A stretch of DNA of 64,000 bases from Anaerolineales bacterium (GCA_030834895.1 JAUQXA010000043.1:1-64000), one strand, 5' to 3'; positions 1-8,045 are shown, numbered from the stretch's first letter. Translations and numbers: made by a program. Notes: generated by a model not told the origin, from the letters alone.

Positions 1-359
1 GAACGATGTGTTACTGTATGGCTTGCAATCTCATGACCCTGAGCCGCGAGGTTCCGCCAGGTGGACCAGGGAACTTCCCCACGACTGGTGATGATGAAGA
101 AAGTACCTTTCAATCCGCGCGCATTGAGTTCCGCAACCCCGGCGGTTGCCTGTGTCATAAGACCATCGTCAAAAGTAAATGAGACCGCGCCTGGTTTGTT
201 CCCCTGATAATATGTAATCTCGTGAGTGGAAGTCCATGTCTGCGCCTGTGCAACAGAAGATGACCTCCCCACCCCCAGGAGGGCAGAAAAAAACATGACC
301 AATAATCCGACTTTGTAAAAAGTCTTTTGAGCTAGTAAGATTTGTCTACCTGCACACAT
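1..359 (-). CDS. Polysaccharide deacetylase (NodB-like), 5' part only
   Basis: The window cuts this gene; 119 codons are visible from the ATG at 359. Residues 1-40 look like a signal peptide: a basic start, a hydrophobic core around residues 17-31, then an Ala/Gln-rich cleavage-like stretch. The NodB fold follows: TFDDG at residues 62-66 (motif 1, catalytic/metal Asp), GTFFI near 85-89, and HEIASHTVTH at 109-118 with the two metal-ligand histidines (motif 2). Family members are metal-dependent carbohydrate esterases that remove acetyl groups from peptidoglycan, chitin-like or exopolysaccharide substrates outside the membrane. The substrate cannot be told from this fragment. No neighbour shares its orientation closely; an AT-rich region lies upstream. 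Confidence 0.88.
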   Translation of the reverse strand, partial: MCAGRQILLAQKTFYKVGLLVMFFSALLGVGRSSSVAQAQTWTSTHEITYYQGNKPGAVSFTFDDGLMTQATAGVAELNARGLKGTFFIITSRGEVPWSTWRNLAAQGHEIASHTVTHR

Positions 360-1309
360 TCGGCTTGTCCTTGATAACTTACTATTCCAATTCAAAACTA
401 ATCAAGTTATAAAAGAAACAATTTCAACAATTCTTCCTATACCCCAACAAAACTGCATTTTGGCGTTTAATAATTTTGTATTTATAAATTTAAATTTCAT
501 TCAATTTATAAATATGCTTTGTAATCTAGTCAAAAAAACAGCCTCAACAACTTACATTTTCGTTAGGCTATGTATTATTTTATATGTGTCCCATTCAAAA
601 GTCAAGTGTTTAGCGTGATTGTTCCACACTTGGTAAAAAGAGCGGTTAAATGACAGCTTGCCCGAACGAACGGTTTTGGCAGTGTGTATCACTCGCAATC
701 ATCGTCTGTACCATTTGCCTGAGAAACACAGCGACCTCCGACTCCCCATCCCTGCGAATGGCTGCAAGAGGGCTTTCATGGCTGAAACGGGATATCCCTC
801 TGCGCGACAAAGCCATCCGGATGAAGTTTTTCAAGTCCTGTGACCTTTGTCCGCGAGAGAGCCTGCCTGATGCCCCAATGTTTCTCTTTGTTATGAAGAA
901 TATGCATCACAAAGTTGGAAAGAAGAAGCTACACTAAAAACATCGTAAGTCATCTGTTCAAATCAACGGGCAATGGCAGTTGCCTTTGCCCACCGAAACC
1001 ATTCTCGCCCAGCTCTGAATGTTGGAATCACCGCTCCATCATTTCCTCAGTCTAATGGAGCACCTGGGTTTATGCCTTGCTCTTGCTCTCCGCCTATCAT
1101 GCCCACGCGCCGGTGACAGGGTGCCAAGTGTTGATCTTTCAAAACCTTCTGGCGCCAATTTCGTTCCCCCTTTTGGGACGCCTCTCAAATTCAGACGTTT
1201 TGGACATGACCTCCGGACAATTGGCTCATATCATCCCTTAAAAAAAGGAATTTTTTGCCTCTTTCCCTTTCTCTTTTACTTTGCTCAAACAGCCAAAGTC
1301 GAGTGGTGT
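360..1309. other. Gene-poor stretch, AT-rich in its first 290 bases
   Basis: About 950 bases without a gene I can support. Bases 360-650 are strikingly AT-rich compared with the rest of the window and probably contain the promoter region of the deacetylase read to the left. From 650 to 1300 composition returns to normal and several overlapping open frames of 60-116 codons occur on both strands (for example 650-937 and 1019-1369 on +), but none shows a recognisable motif or convincing ribosome-binding site. It could be decayed coding DNA. Confidence 0.5.
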
Positions 1310-1798
1310 TCAGTGTTCCAGCACTTGTTTTGTTGCTCTGAAAGCCAATGGAGGCAGGGCATCGCGTGAGAACCATTCCGCCGCGTCAGCATCATCGGCG
1401 GGGACAAGTTTGCCGCCCGCAATTTCTGCATGATATACAATGACAAAATCCGCGCCGCGCTCGTGCTCCCTGCCAGGAATGATCTCCAACACGTGCGTCA
1501 CGAGCACACTCAAGCCGGTCTCTTCCTGACATTCACGCGCCGCCGCTTCAGCCGGGTCTTCGCCACCGTTGACAAAACCAGCGGGCAGAGTCCACATGCC
1601 GCGGAAAGGCTCATTCACACGTCGCACCAGCAAAACACACCCATCCCGCTCAACAAGAACGGCCGCTGCCACTTTCGGGTCTTGAAAATAAATCCACCCG
1701 CACTGCGGGCAGACCGGTCTTACTGCGCCAAAGGATTCAACACGATCCACCTTTGCCCCGCAGCGCGGACAAAATTTTATAGTGTCGTCTCGCGCCAT
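1310..1798 (-). CDS. Nudix hydrolase with N-terminal zinc ribbon
   Basis: Cytoplasmic pyrophosphohydrolase of 162 residues acting on a nucleoside diphosphate linked to another group (ADP-ribose or NADH-type substrates are usual). A four-cysteine zinc ribbon (CPRCG ... CPQCG) occupies roughly residues 9-34. The Nudix box follows at about 76-98, beginning GFVNGGED and containing the catalytic REXXEE-type core as RECQEETGL. The zinc ribbon resembles NudC-type and COG1051 proteins. An in-frame ATG lies at 1846, but the start at 1798 is preferred because it falls 4 bases after the anti-sigma stop and is preceded by GGAA. It appears to be the third gene of the sigma/anti-sigma transcript, perhaps only by read-through. 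Confidence 0.9.
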   Translation of the reverse strand: MARDDTIKFCPRCGAKVDRVESFGAVRPVCPQCGWIYFQDPKVAAAVLVERDGCVLLVRRVNEPFRGMWTLPAGFVNGGEDPAEAAARECQEETGLSVLVTHVLEIIPGREHERGADFVIVYHAEIAGGKLVPADDADAAEWFSRDALPPLAFRATKQVLEH

Positions 1799-1802
1799 GG
1801 GC

Positions 1803-2597
1803 TTATTTCCATCTTTGGCTTGCGGAACGGCGCAGCAGGAAGGCAATCAAACCACTAACCAGGATCAAGATGAATAAGAATGCCTGCCAAGCGATGGAAA
1901 TCAGCGGCTGACTCTGGGAACGGGGTTGCTCGGCCGGCACAGACTCAGCCTCTGTTTGATTCTGAACTGGTGGCTGGTCCATCATTTCTGATGGCGTCGC
2001 CGCCTGTTTGGCTGTAGGCGCTTCCGTCGCAACAGAATCTGCGCTGAGGGTAGGCAGGGGTACCAATTCCAAGGCGGGAGCAGGGATCATGGTAGCTGCA
2101 GGCGTTTGAGTTACGGCTGGAACTGCTTGTTCCATTGCGGCGGGAGCCTCAGCCGTAGGTCCACCGCCAATTCCATACGGCTCCTCAGCCATAGGCGCTT
2201 CGGTTGCAGCGGCAGACTCGGCGACTCCACCGCCACCACCACCCATTCCAAAGCCACCCGCATAAGTATCTCCCATCAACGGAATTCGAGACAGCGCGTT
2301 GGCGGCAAAGGTCAAGGCAAAAAGGATCGTTGCAAATGCGGTCGAAAAGCGAAAGAAGGAATAAGAACGCGGCAGGGGCGGTTTCAGTCCAACCATCTGG
2401 CGGGTCAAGGTGAAATTACGCGGAGCTTTGCGCGATGGCAGTTTGCGGAGAATGCCTCGGGCGGCGCGAAGGTCATTGAAAGCGGAAGCAAGCTCGGGGT
2501 CGGCGGAGAGGCGGGACTCGAGGCGCGCGGATTCAGATGGGCCAAGTTGTCCATCCAGATAAGAAGAGAGGAGTTCGATATCACGGAAATTTTTCAT
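1803..2597 (-). CDS. Anti-sigma factor, membrane-anchored, Ala/Pro/Gly-rich
   Basis: Likely regulator of the ECF sigma factor directly upstream: its ATG overlaps the sigma stop by 4 bases (ATGA), indicating translational coupling. Residues 1-55 form a short helical cytoplasmic domain (SSYLDGQLGPSESARLE) typical of anti-sigma N-termini, but without the His-Cys-Cys zinc motif of ZAS proteins. A membrane segment follows at about 84-104, then a 125-residue low-complexity extracytoplasmic part with a Gly run and many Ala/Pro/Thr. A second hydrophobic segment lies near 233-252, followed by a basic tail, so both termini may be cytoplasmic. The stimulus is unknown. The gene order is the usual sigma then anti-sigma arrangement. 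Confidence 0.8.
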   Translation of the reverse strand: MKNFRDIELLSSYLDGQLGPSESARLESRLSADPELASAFNDLRAARGILRKLPSRKAPRNFTLTRQMVGLKPPLPRSYSFFRFSTAFATILFALTFAANALSRIPLMGDTYAGGFGMGGGGGGVAESAAATEAPMAEEPYGIGGGPTAEAPAAMEQAVPAVTQTPAATMIPAPALELVPLPTLSADSVATEAPTAKQAATPSEMMDQPPVQNQTEAESVPAEQPRSQSQPLISIAWQAFLFILILVSGLIAFLLRRSASQRWK

Positions 2598-3202
2598 GAG
2601 CTGCTTCCTCCTTCCAGACGAAAGGATGAAGGCAAAAGTTCCTCAAAGCCGCGCAAACATTCACGCAGGCGTAAACGCGCGCGAGCCAGGCGACTCTTGA
2701 TCGTGCCAAGCGGGACACGGGCGGCGGTTGCCACCTCGGTGTAGTCCATGCCCTGGATGTCGGCGAGCACGACCACAGTGCGGAATTCCGTGGGAAGCAT
2801 TTCAAGGCAGTGTTGGATGGCGTGTTCGAGTTCGTCAGCTTCGAATTGCTGGTCGGGGGTCAAGTTGGGGTCAGCCATCCAGCGCGGGGAATCGACTTCC
2901 TCACCATCGTTGGTTTCAGGCTCCAGCGGTGTGGTGGGACGCCGCTTCTGGCGGCGCAGCTCATCGTAGCAGGCGTTGGTCACAGTCCGCAACAGCCAGG
3001 CCTTGAATGATCCGCCACGAAAGGTGTTGATGCTGCGGAAGGCGGAGATAAAGGCTTCCTGGGCTGCGTCCTCGGCAAGGTCTTCGTCACCTAGAATGCG
3101 GAGCGCCGTGTTGAAGACCGTATCCTGGTAATGCAGGATCAGGGTGTTGAAGGAATCCAGATCGCCACGTTGTGCGGTTTGAATGAGGGCTGGTTCGTCC
3201 AT
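2594..3202 (-). CDS. ECF-family RNA polymerase sigma factor
   Basis: Sigma-70 family protein of 202 residues with only regions 2 and 4. Region 2 spans about residues 20-88, with the -10 recognition helix around DLAEDAAQEAFISAF and core-binding FKAWLLRTV. Region 4 spans about 130-185, with the helix-turn-helix MDYTEVATAARVPLGTIKSR. A linker rich in acidic residues joins them. The start at 3202 is chosen because homology begins there and because TACAAT lies 7 bases upstream with TTGTTA 17 bases further, which predicts a leaderless mRNA. It should direct transcription of a stress or envelope regulon under control of the coupled anti-sigma factor; the regulon is not visible here. Confidence 0.93.
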   Translation of the reverse strand: MDEPALIQTAQRGDLDSFNTLILHYQDTVFNTALRILGDEDLAEDAAQEAFISAFRSINTFRGGSFKAWLLRTVTNACYDELRRQKRRPTTPLEPETNDGEEVDSPRWMADPNLTPDQQFEADELEHAIQHCLEMLPTEFRTVVVLADIQGMDYTEVATAARVPLGTIKSRLARARLRLRECLRGFEELLPSSFRLEGGSSS

Positions 3203-3209
3203 GAGGTTT

Positions 3210-3238
3210 ATTGTACCCACAAATTGAGGAATTAACAA
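3210..3238 (-). promoter_or_regulatory. Promoter of the ECF sigma gene (leaderless type)
   Basis: On the minus strand TTGTTA (3233-3238) and TACAAT (3210-3215) are spaced by 17 bases. The -10 ends 7 bases before the ATG at 3202, so transcription should begin at or next to the start codon. Confidence 0.6.
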
Positions 3239-3269
3239 AAACGTCCCGCAGTTTGTGCGAGACGTTTTT
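3237..3269 (-). terminator. Intrinsic terminator after lysS
   Basis: A 13-bp stem with one mismatch (AAAACGTCCCGCA against TGCGAGACGTTTT) and a short loop. On the minus strand it ends in a T-run, so it closes the lysS transcript just before the sigma promoter; the stem touches the sigma -35 box. Confidence 0.75.
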
Positions 3270-3283
3270 GTGTTGAAGTATTT

Positions 3284-3345
3284 CGCCCTGAGCAACGTCG
3301 AAGGGCATCCTTACAATACGCTTCGACTACACCCAGCGCGAAGCA
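3284..3345. repeat. CCTGAGC-type repeat copy (incomplete)
   Basis: CGCCCTGAGCAACGTCGAAG followed 8 bases later by an inverted CTTCG-rich arm. It belongs to the same family as copies at 7564, 8888, 17005 and 50943, and lies immediately downstream of the lysS stop codon. Confidence 0.6.
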
Positions 3346-3350
3346 ATATA

Positions 3351-4871
3351 TTAAAACTCTTCCTTCTTCAAGGCGGGGAACAACAATACTTCACGGATGG
3401 AGTGATTGTCCGTGAGCAGCATGGCAAGGCGGTCCACACCCATGCCAAAACCGCCGTTCGGAGGCATTCCGTAGCGCATGGCGCGCAGGTAATCTTCATC
3501 CAGAGGATGCTTTTCTTCTTCATCGTCGGTGTAGTCGCTTTGCATGTCGACAAAGCGTTTTTCCTGGTCGAGCGGATCGTTCAACTCAGTGAAGGCATTG
3601 CACAACTCGAAGCCAGCCACATAAGCCTCAAAGCGTTCCACGGTCAGCGGGTCGCCGGGGATGGATTTCGCCAGAGGAGAAATATCACGCGGATAATTGT
3701 AGAGGAAGGTCGGTTGGATTAGGGTGGGTTCCAAAAACTCACCCAGCAGAAAGTCGATCATCTTGCCACGGGTGGATTTTGGATCTGGCGTCTTATTGCC
3801 ATGTTTGGCGGCGATGGCTTTGAACAATCCATCGGCAGTTTTATGCTCGGCAATGTCAATGCCGCTGGTTTCAAGGATTCCCTGACGCATTTCCAGCCGT
3901 CGCCACGGCGGTTTGAACTCGATCTCGTGCTGGTCGAATTTGACTTTGGTCGAGCCAGTCACCTTTTCAGCGGCATAAGAGACCATCTGCTCGGTCAACT
4001 CCATCACCTGTAAATAATCTGCGTATGCCCAGTAAAATTCCAACTGTGTGAATTCGGGATTGTGTTTGAACGAAACACCCTCGTTGCGGAAGTCACGCCC
4101 AATCTCATACACGCGCTCCAAGTTACCGACCAGTAAACGTTTGAGGTACAACTCGAAAGAAATGCGCAGGTACATATCCTGATCGAGTTCGTTGTGATGG
4201 GTCACGAACGGACGCGCCGCTGCACCACCATAGAGGGGTTGCAAAATCGGTGTCTCCACTTCGAGGAAGCCGTGGTCGTCGAGAAAAGTCCGCAGAGCCT
4301 TGACCAATATGGCGCGTTTGCGGAAGTTCTCGCGTATATGCGGGTTGACTGCCAGATCTGCATAGCGCTGGCGGGCGCGGAGTTCAGCATCCTCCAACGC
4401 GGCATACCGGACGACGGTTCCGTCTTCCTGAGTCACATCCTTGTCAGCGGGGAGCGGGGTTACAGACTTGGCAAGCAGTTTGAAGTCATGGACATGCAGG
4501 GTCACCTCCCCTGCCTTGGTGCGGAACATCACACCCGAAGCCTGGATGAAATCGCCCAGGTCGAACATTTTGTTGAAAAAGTCCAGCCGATCCTTGCCCA
4601 ACTCATTGGCACGCAGGAACAACTGCACCTTGCCTGCCCCGTCTTCGATGTGGGCAAAAGTCACCTTGCCCATGGCACGGCTGGCGCGGATGCGTCCCGC
4701 AAGCGTGGCTTTGACCTCCTGACCCGAAGCCTCTGCCGCTTCGAACTCAGCGATAGCCTGGGCGCTGGTGTGAGTCCGCTGGGCGCGCGTGGGATAGGGT
4801 TCGATTCCCTCCGCACGCAGTTCCTCGATTTTCTGCAAACGGATTTTTTCAAGAGATGTGTATTCTGCCAT
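3351..4871 (-). CDS. lysS: Lysyl-tRNA synthetase, class II
   Basis: Charges tRNA-Lys with lysine in the cytoplasm. The 506-residue length is normal for bacterial LysRS. The N-terminal OB-fold anticodon-binding domain covers about residues 55-165 (VKATLAGRIRASRAMGKVTF). The class II core follows: motif 1 region FLEVETPILQPLYGGAAARPF, motif 2 YEIGRDFRNEGVSFKHNPEF, and motif 3 NGGFGMGVDRLAMLLT near the C-terminus with the ATP-binding Arg. The amino-acid-binding segment GFELCNAFTELNDP is also intact. The gene follows greA on the same strand, separated by two hairpins, and is preceded by an AGAAGG ribosome site. Confidence 0.97.
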   Translation of the reverse strand: MAEYTSLEKIRLQKIEELRAEGIEPYPTRAQRTHTSAQAIAEFEAAEASGQEVKATLAGRIRASRAMGKVTFAHIEDGAGKVQLFLRANELGKDRLDFFNKMFDLGDFIQASGVMFRTKAGEVTLHVHDFKLLAKSVTPLPADKDVTQEDGTVVRYAALEDAELRARQRYADLAVNPHIRENFRKRAILVKALRTFLDDHGFLEVETPILQPLYGGAAARPFVTHHNELDQDMYLRISFELYLKRLLVGNLERVYEIGRDFRNEGVSFKHNPEFTQLEFYWAYADYLQVMELTEQMVSYAAEKVTGSTKVKFDQHEIEFKPPWRRLEMRQGILETSGIDIAEHKTADGLFKAIAAKHGNKTPDPKSTRGKMIDFLLGEFLEPTLIQPTFLYNYPRDISPLAKSIPGDPLTVERFEAYVAGFELCNAFTELNDPLDQEKRFVDMQSDYTDDEEEKHPLDEDYLRAMRYGMPPNGGFGMGVDRLAMLLTDNHSIREVLLFPALKKEEF

Positions 4872-4900
4872 GACGATTTACCTTCTGTTACCTGGGTTTA

Positions 4901-4931
4901 GACCCTAAAGGTCTTGAAGACCTTGGGGGTC
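4901..4931. repeat. GACCCTAAAGGTC palindrome, copy 1
   Basis: A 15-bp inverted repeat GACCCTAAAGGTCTT / AAGACCTTGGGGGTC, almost identical to the palindrome at 21068-21098. Both lie between genes. It may act as a terminator or RNA hairpin between greA and lysS. Confidence 0.6.
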
Positions 4932-4945
4932 TTCCTTGTTTTTAT

Positions 4946-4979
4946 AAAAAAAGCCCCGCGGGCATAGGCACGCGGGGGG
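4946..4979 (-). terminator. Terminator after greA
   Basis: Minus-strand stem CCCCGCG/CGCGGGG followed by TTTTTTT; placed 20 bases beyond the greA stop codon. Confidence 0.8.
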
Positions 4980-4999
4980 AAAGTCGCGTCCTGTGAGAT

Positions 5000-5470
5000 T
5001 CAGCCAACCTTGATGATCTTGACGTTGTAGGTGCCGCCAGGGGTTTCTACTTTCACGATGTCCCCAACCTTATGGCCTAAAATGGCCTTGCCAATTGGGG
5101 ACTCGTTCGAAATCTTGCCTTCACGGGGGTTGGCCTCCGCCGCGCCAACGATGGTGAAAGTCTCAGCTTCAAAGTTGCCTTCCTTGATGGTCACTTTCGA
5201 GCCGACCTGGATGGCGTCGTTCTTCTTTGTCTTTCCATTTTCTTCAATGATTTGGGCGGTGGCAAGCAACAAGTCGAGTTCCTGAATACGACCTTCCACA
5301 AAAGCCTGTTCATTCTTTGCGGCTTCGTATTCGGCATTCTCGATCAATTCGCCACCCTCCATCGCCTCGTGCAGGCGCTCAGCCACTTCCTGACGTTTGA
5401 CGGTGCGTAAGTGATCCAGTTCCTCTTGAAGCTTTTGAAAACCCTCTTTGGTAAGGAAATTGGTTGTCAT
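5000..5470 (-). CDS. greA: Transcription elongation factor GreA, copy 1
   Basis: Binds the secondary channel of RNA polymerase and stimulates cleavage of backtracked RNA. It has the usual two-part structure in 156 residues: an N-terminal antiparallel coiled coil (1-76) and a C-terminal FKBP-like domain (82-156) containing the family motif NESPIGKAILGHKVGD. At the coiled-coil tip the sequence is GGELIENAEY, so the first catalytic acidic position is Glu rather than the usual Asp of GDLKENAEY; the second Glu is kept. A second GreA at 33587 keeps Asp. An AGGAC site precedes the ATG. The order greA-lysS is also common in other bacteria. Confidence 0.96.
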   Translation of the reverse strand: MTTNFLTKEGFQKLQEELDHLRTVKRQEVAERLHEAMEGGELIENAEYEAAKNEQAFVEGRIQELDLLLATAQIIEENGKTKKNDAIQVGSKVTIKEGNFEAETFTIVGAAEANPREGKISNESPIGKAILGHKVGDIVKVETPGGTYNVKIIKVG

Positions 5471-5612
5471 GATTATGTCCTGCCATTGAAATTAATTTTG
5501 CATCCCTGAATCAGAGATGCAATTGATAAAAAATTCCGGTGGTATCGTCCGGAAAGTTGCGATTACTATATCATAATTCAAAACGAGTTTCAAGCCCCAA
5601 AAGTATTGCAAA

Positions 5613-6344
5613 TTAGTCCGGCAATGAAAACCAGAGGCGGATTCCAATATATTCTGACCAATATTGTTGGATTTGAAATTCCATCTCGCCGGGACTGTCG
5701 AACAGGCCGCTTAGCTGGGATTTATAGGCAGCGCAAGCCTCCAGCCACGACCCAAGTCCTGAATCGGTTATCCTGTAGGTTTTTGCCTTCATCTCGGCTG
5801 TTTGAACTATCAACTCAGCGGGAGATTTGAACAAATAGGGGATGTCAGCCAGGTATAGGATGGGGCGCTGGAGCAACTCGACGGCGCGGCGCACGAGGAT
5901 ATGGTCAACGTGTGAACCAAGCCCAAACTGGCAGACCAGCTGGTCGGTCGGCAAAAGTCGGACAGAGATTGATTCCGCCATCCGGACAGGTAAATCCGCA
6001 TCCTCCTCATGCGGCGGGACGAAAACATCAGAGTACAGCCAGTCCCCATTTTTACTACGCCGGTAAATGCAATCCAAAAAATCGAAGTGGACGGGTCTCG
6101 CGCCTACAATCCTTGCGGCTTTTACATCCTCTGCGCGGCGGAGGGCAAGCAAATCGGCGGCGGCAGGAGCGCCCCATATGTAGTGCAACGCCTGCGCGAA
6201 AGGCGAGAGTTCGTTACCTTGTGGGGCGCCGCAGGTCATCGTCCAGATTTCCACATCCACGCCCGCCTGAGCCTGTTCGTGGATCAAGCCGCCGGCAGAA
6301 AGGACAGCGTCGTCCAAATGAGGGGAAATATAGATCCAGCGCAC
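5613..6344 (-). CDS. PIG-L/LmbE family deacetylase
   Basis: Zinc-dependent N-deacetylase family acting on GlcNAc-like substrates such as GlcNAc-inositol, bacillithiol or mycothiol intermediates, or antibiotic precursors. The hallmark SPHLDDAVLSAGG at residues 7-19 gives the His, Asp, Asp of the metal site, and HVDHILVRRA near 143-152 gives the remaining histidine. Length 243 is typical. The start codon is GTG at 6344, with a TAAAAA hexamer 6 bases upstream, fitting the leaderless pattern seen elsewhere in the window. No operon partner; the substrate is not predictable. Divergent from the PilZ gene at 6421, so the 76-base gap holds both promoters. Confidence 0.88.
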   Translation of the reverse strand: MRWIYISPHLDDAVLSAGGLIHEQAQAGVDVEIWTMTCGAPQGNELSPFAQALHYIWGAPAAADLLALRRAEDVKAARIVGARPVHFDFLDCIYRRSKNGDWLYSDVFVPPHEEDADLPVRMAESISVRLLPTDQLVCQFGLGSHVDHILVRRAVELLQRPILYLADIPYLFKSPAELIVQTAEMKAKTYRITDSGLGSWLEACAAYKSQLSGLFDSPGEMEFQIQQYWSEYIGIRLWFSLPD

Positions 6345-6420
6345 GGGATATTTTTACCATAAAACGGTAATGCTTTTTGAATGCTATTTAATATAAAATT
6401 AAGCGAAGTAAGGAGCGCCC

Positions 6421-6804
6421 ATGCAGGAACGACGAAAAGCACAACGCAAAAATCTAATGGCTTATACACAGGTCTTTGATTTGTATGGGGGGTATTTGCT
6501 GGGATATCTGGGAGACCTGCATTTACAGGGAACCATGGTCATTGGGCAAAGGTTTATGGAGGAGAATACAGAGGTTACCCTTGCCATCGAGTTGCCGGAA
6601 TTGCCTGATATCGAAACATCGCGAATCACAATCCCGGCTCGTACAGTGTGGTGCCAGCAGGATATCAGCCCCGAGTTTTTCAATATTGGATTCGAGTTTA
6701 AAAAGGTCACGGACGAACAGGCCGCTCTAATAGAGTCCATCATGAATAATTATGAATTTCGCCGCGTGCCACCCACATATCCGCCAAAACCGCCCGTTGA
6801 GTAA
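6421..6804 (+). CDS. PilZ-domain protein (probable c-di-GMP binder)
   Basis: A single PilZ domain of 127 residues. The N-terminus has the arginine-rich c-di-GMP contact (ERRKAQRKNLMAY, an RXXXR-type motif at about residues 4-9). The second motif, usually D/NXSXXG, is present only in altered form (GDLHLQG, about 32-38), so binding may be weak or lost. The C-terminal strand FNIGFEFKKVTDEQAALIE matches the closing part of the PilZ barrel. The last 15 residues are Pro-rich. Such stand-alone PilZ proteins relay c-di-GMP levels to motility, adhesion or exopolysaccharide machinery. Followed by a strong terminator, so probably monocistronic. Confidence 0.75.
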   Translation: MQERRKAQRKNLMAYTQVFDLYGGYLLGYLGDLHLQGTMVIGQRFMEENTEVTLAIELPELPDIETSRITIPARTVWCQQDISPEFFNIGFEFKKVTDEQAALIESIMNNYEFRRVPPTYPPKPPVE

Positions 6805-6821
6805 CCAAAAAGGAACGTTCG

Positions 6822-6857
6822 AAAATGACAGCGCCTCACCAAAGGGCTGTCATTTTT
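6822..6857 (+). terminator. Terminator after the PilZ gene
   Basis: Stem AATGACAGC / GCTGTCATT with a 13-base loop and a six-T tail. Confidence 0.85.
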
Positions 6858-6916
6858 TATGTTCCGGAACACCCAAAACCGGTCTGAATCTTTGCTTGTA
6901 AACCAGGTCAATATGT

Positions 6917-6945
6917 TTGGAAAATCGTGCGACAAGCGGTAAACT
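6917..6945 (+). promoter_or_regulatory. Promoter of the Zn-dehydrogenase gene (leaderless type)
   Basis: TTGGAA (6917-6922), 17 bases, TAAACT (6940-6945), then 6 bases to the ATG at 6952. No Shine-Dalgarno sequence can fit. Confidence 0.6.
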
Positions 6946-6951
6946 CTGTCC

Positions 6952-7995
6952 ATGTCGAAAGCAAAAACGCTATTTTTCACCGCCCCACGAAAAGTCGAAG
7001 TTCGAGAAGCACCTCTCCCCTCCCTCAAAGATGATGAAGTGCTCGTGGAGACCATCTGCTCTGCAATCAGCGCAGGGACGGAAATGCTGGTTTATCGTGG
7101 AGAGTTCCCGCAGTTGACAGATGTCTACGATGAGTTAAGCAGTGAATTGAAGTATCCGCTGGCATATGGGTATGCGTGTGTGGGTCGGGTGATGGAAGCT
7201 GGGAGGATGGTCAATAGAGAATGGTTGAATAAACTGGTTTTCGGGTTCCATTCGCACAGTTCACACTTTGTTTCAGAAACAGATAACCTATTCCTCATCC
7301 CTTCTTCCCTGTCTCCTGAATCCGCCTGCTTCCTGCCAAATATGGAAACGGCTGTAAATTTAGTGCAGGATGGCGCACCGATACTTGGGGAACGGGTCCT
7401 GGTACTGGGTCAGGGTGTGGTGGGATTGTTGACGGCTTCCCTACTGAGTGAATTTCCGCTGGAGAGGCTGGTCACCGTGGATCAGTTTGATTTAAGGAGA
7501 AAGGCATTGCAAACAGAAGGACAAAGGTCAAAGGTCAAAAGTCTTGCGCCAACCGACCTTCAACCATTCGACGCAACTCAGGGCAAGCCTTCGGCTTTTG
7601 ACCCGTTCGACCTGACCTTTGAACTAAGCGGCGCTCCATCCGCCTTGAACGATGCAATCGAGTTGACCTCCTTCAGCGGGCGCATCGTCATCGGTTCATG
7701 GTACGGTCAAAAACGGGCAGAGATCAACTTCGGCGGAGACTTCCACCGTTCGCGCATCAAGTTGGTCTCGTCACAAGTCAGCACGATTTCGCCTGAACTC
7801 TCAGGCAGGTGGGACAAGGCACGGCGGTTCGATGTGGCGTGGAAGGCTTTGGAAAGGATCAAGCCGGAGAAGTGGATCACCCATCGCTTCCCCATTGAAG
7901 AAGCGGATGGGGCGTATCAACTACTGGATAAAAGTCCGCAGGAGGCGATTCAAGTCATTTTTGATTTCGGGACTCAAAAATCTCACGATTTTTGA
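6952..7995 (+). CDS. Zinc-binding alcohol dehydrogenase-like oxidoreductase
   Basis: Medium-chain dehydrogenase/reductase fold, 347 residues. The N-terminal GroES-like part (ISAGTEMLVYRGEFP) lacks the usual catalytic-zinc Cys and His set, as in BchC- and BcpE-like members. A Rossmann NAD(P) motif lies near 146-155 (VLVLGQGVVGLL). The gene contains an extraneous stretch at about residues 188-216, where low-complexity GTCAAAGGTC sequence and a CCTGAGC-type repeat (7564-7596) are read in frame. Its last codons and stop come from another repeat (7971-8022). The following PTPS-like and glycosyltransferase genes lie close downstream, suggesting a shared small-molecule or glycan pathway. The substrate is unknown. 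Confidence 0.8.
   Translation: MSKAKTLFFTAPRKVEVREAPLPSLKDDEVLVETICSAISAGTEMLVYRGEFPQLTDVYDELSSELKYPLAYGYACVGRVMEAGRMVNREWLNKLVFGFHSHSSHFVSETDNLFLIPSSLSPESACFLPNMETAVNLVQDGAPILGERVLVLGQGVVGLLTASLLSEFPLERLVTVDQFDLRRKALQTEGQRSKVKSLAPTDLQPFDATQGKPSAFDPFDLTFELSGAPSALNDAIELTSFSGRIVIGSWYGQKRAEINFGGDFHRSRIKLVSSQVSTISPELSGRWDKARRFDVAWKALERIKPEKWITHRFPIEEADGAYQLLDKSPQEAIQVIFDFGTQKSHDF
7564..7596. repeat. CCTGAGC-type repeat read in frame inside the dehydrogenase
   Basis: CATTCGACGCAACTCAGGGC followed by AAGCCTTCGG, the reverse complement of the consensus seen at 3284. It encodes FDATQGKPSA-like residues in a region of the protein where relatives would have a short loop. Confidence 0.6.
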
Positions 7996-8022
7996 ATTCA
8001 AATGTCAGGAGACATTTGAGTC
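7971..8022. repeat. CAAAAATCTC double-hairpin repeat, copy 1
   Basis: Two adjacent hairpins: CAAAAATC-TCAC-GATTTTTG and AAATGTC-AGGA-GACATTT. The same layout recurs at 55466-55518. The copy provides the last residues and TGA stop of the dehydrogenase gene and ends about 20 bases before the next start. Confidence 0.65.
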
Positions 8023-8045
8023 CATATCAACATTGGAGAACCGAC

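Noticed and set aside
650..1369. Plus-strand frames of 95 and 116 codons in the gene-poor stretch
   Set aside because: No ribosome site, no motif, and competing frames in other phases. Possible decayed DNA, not a supported gene.
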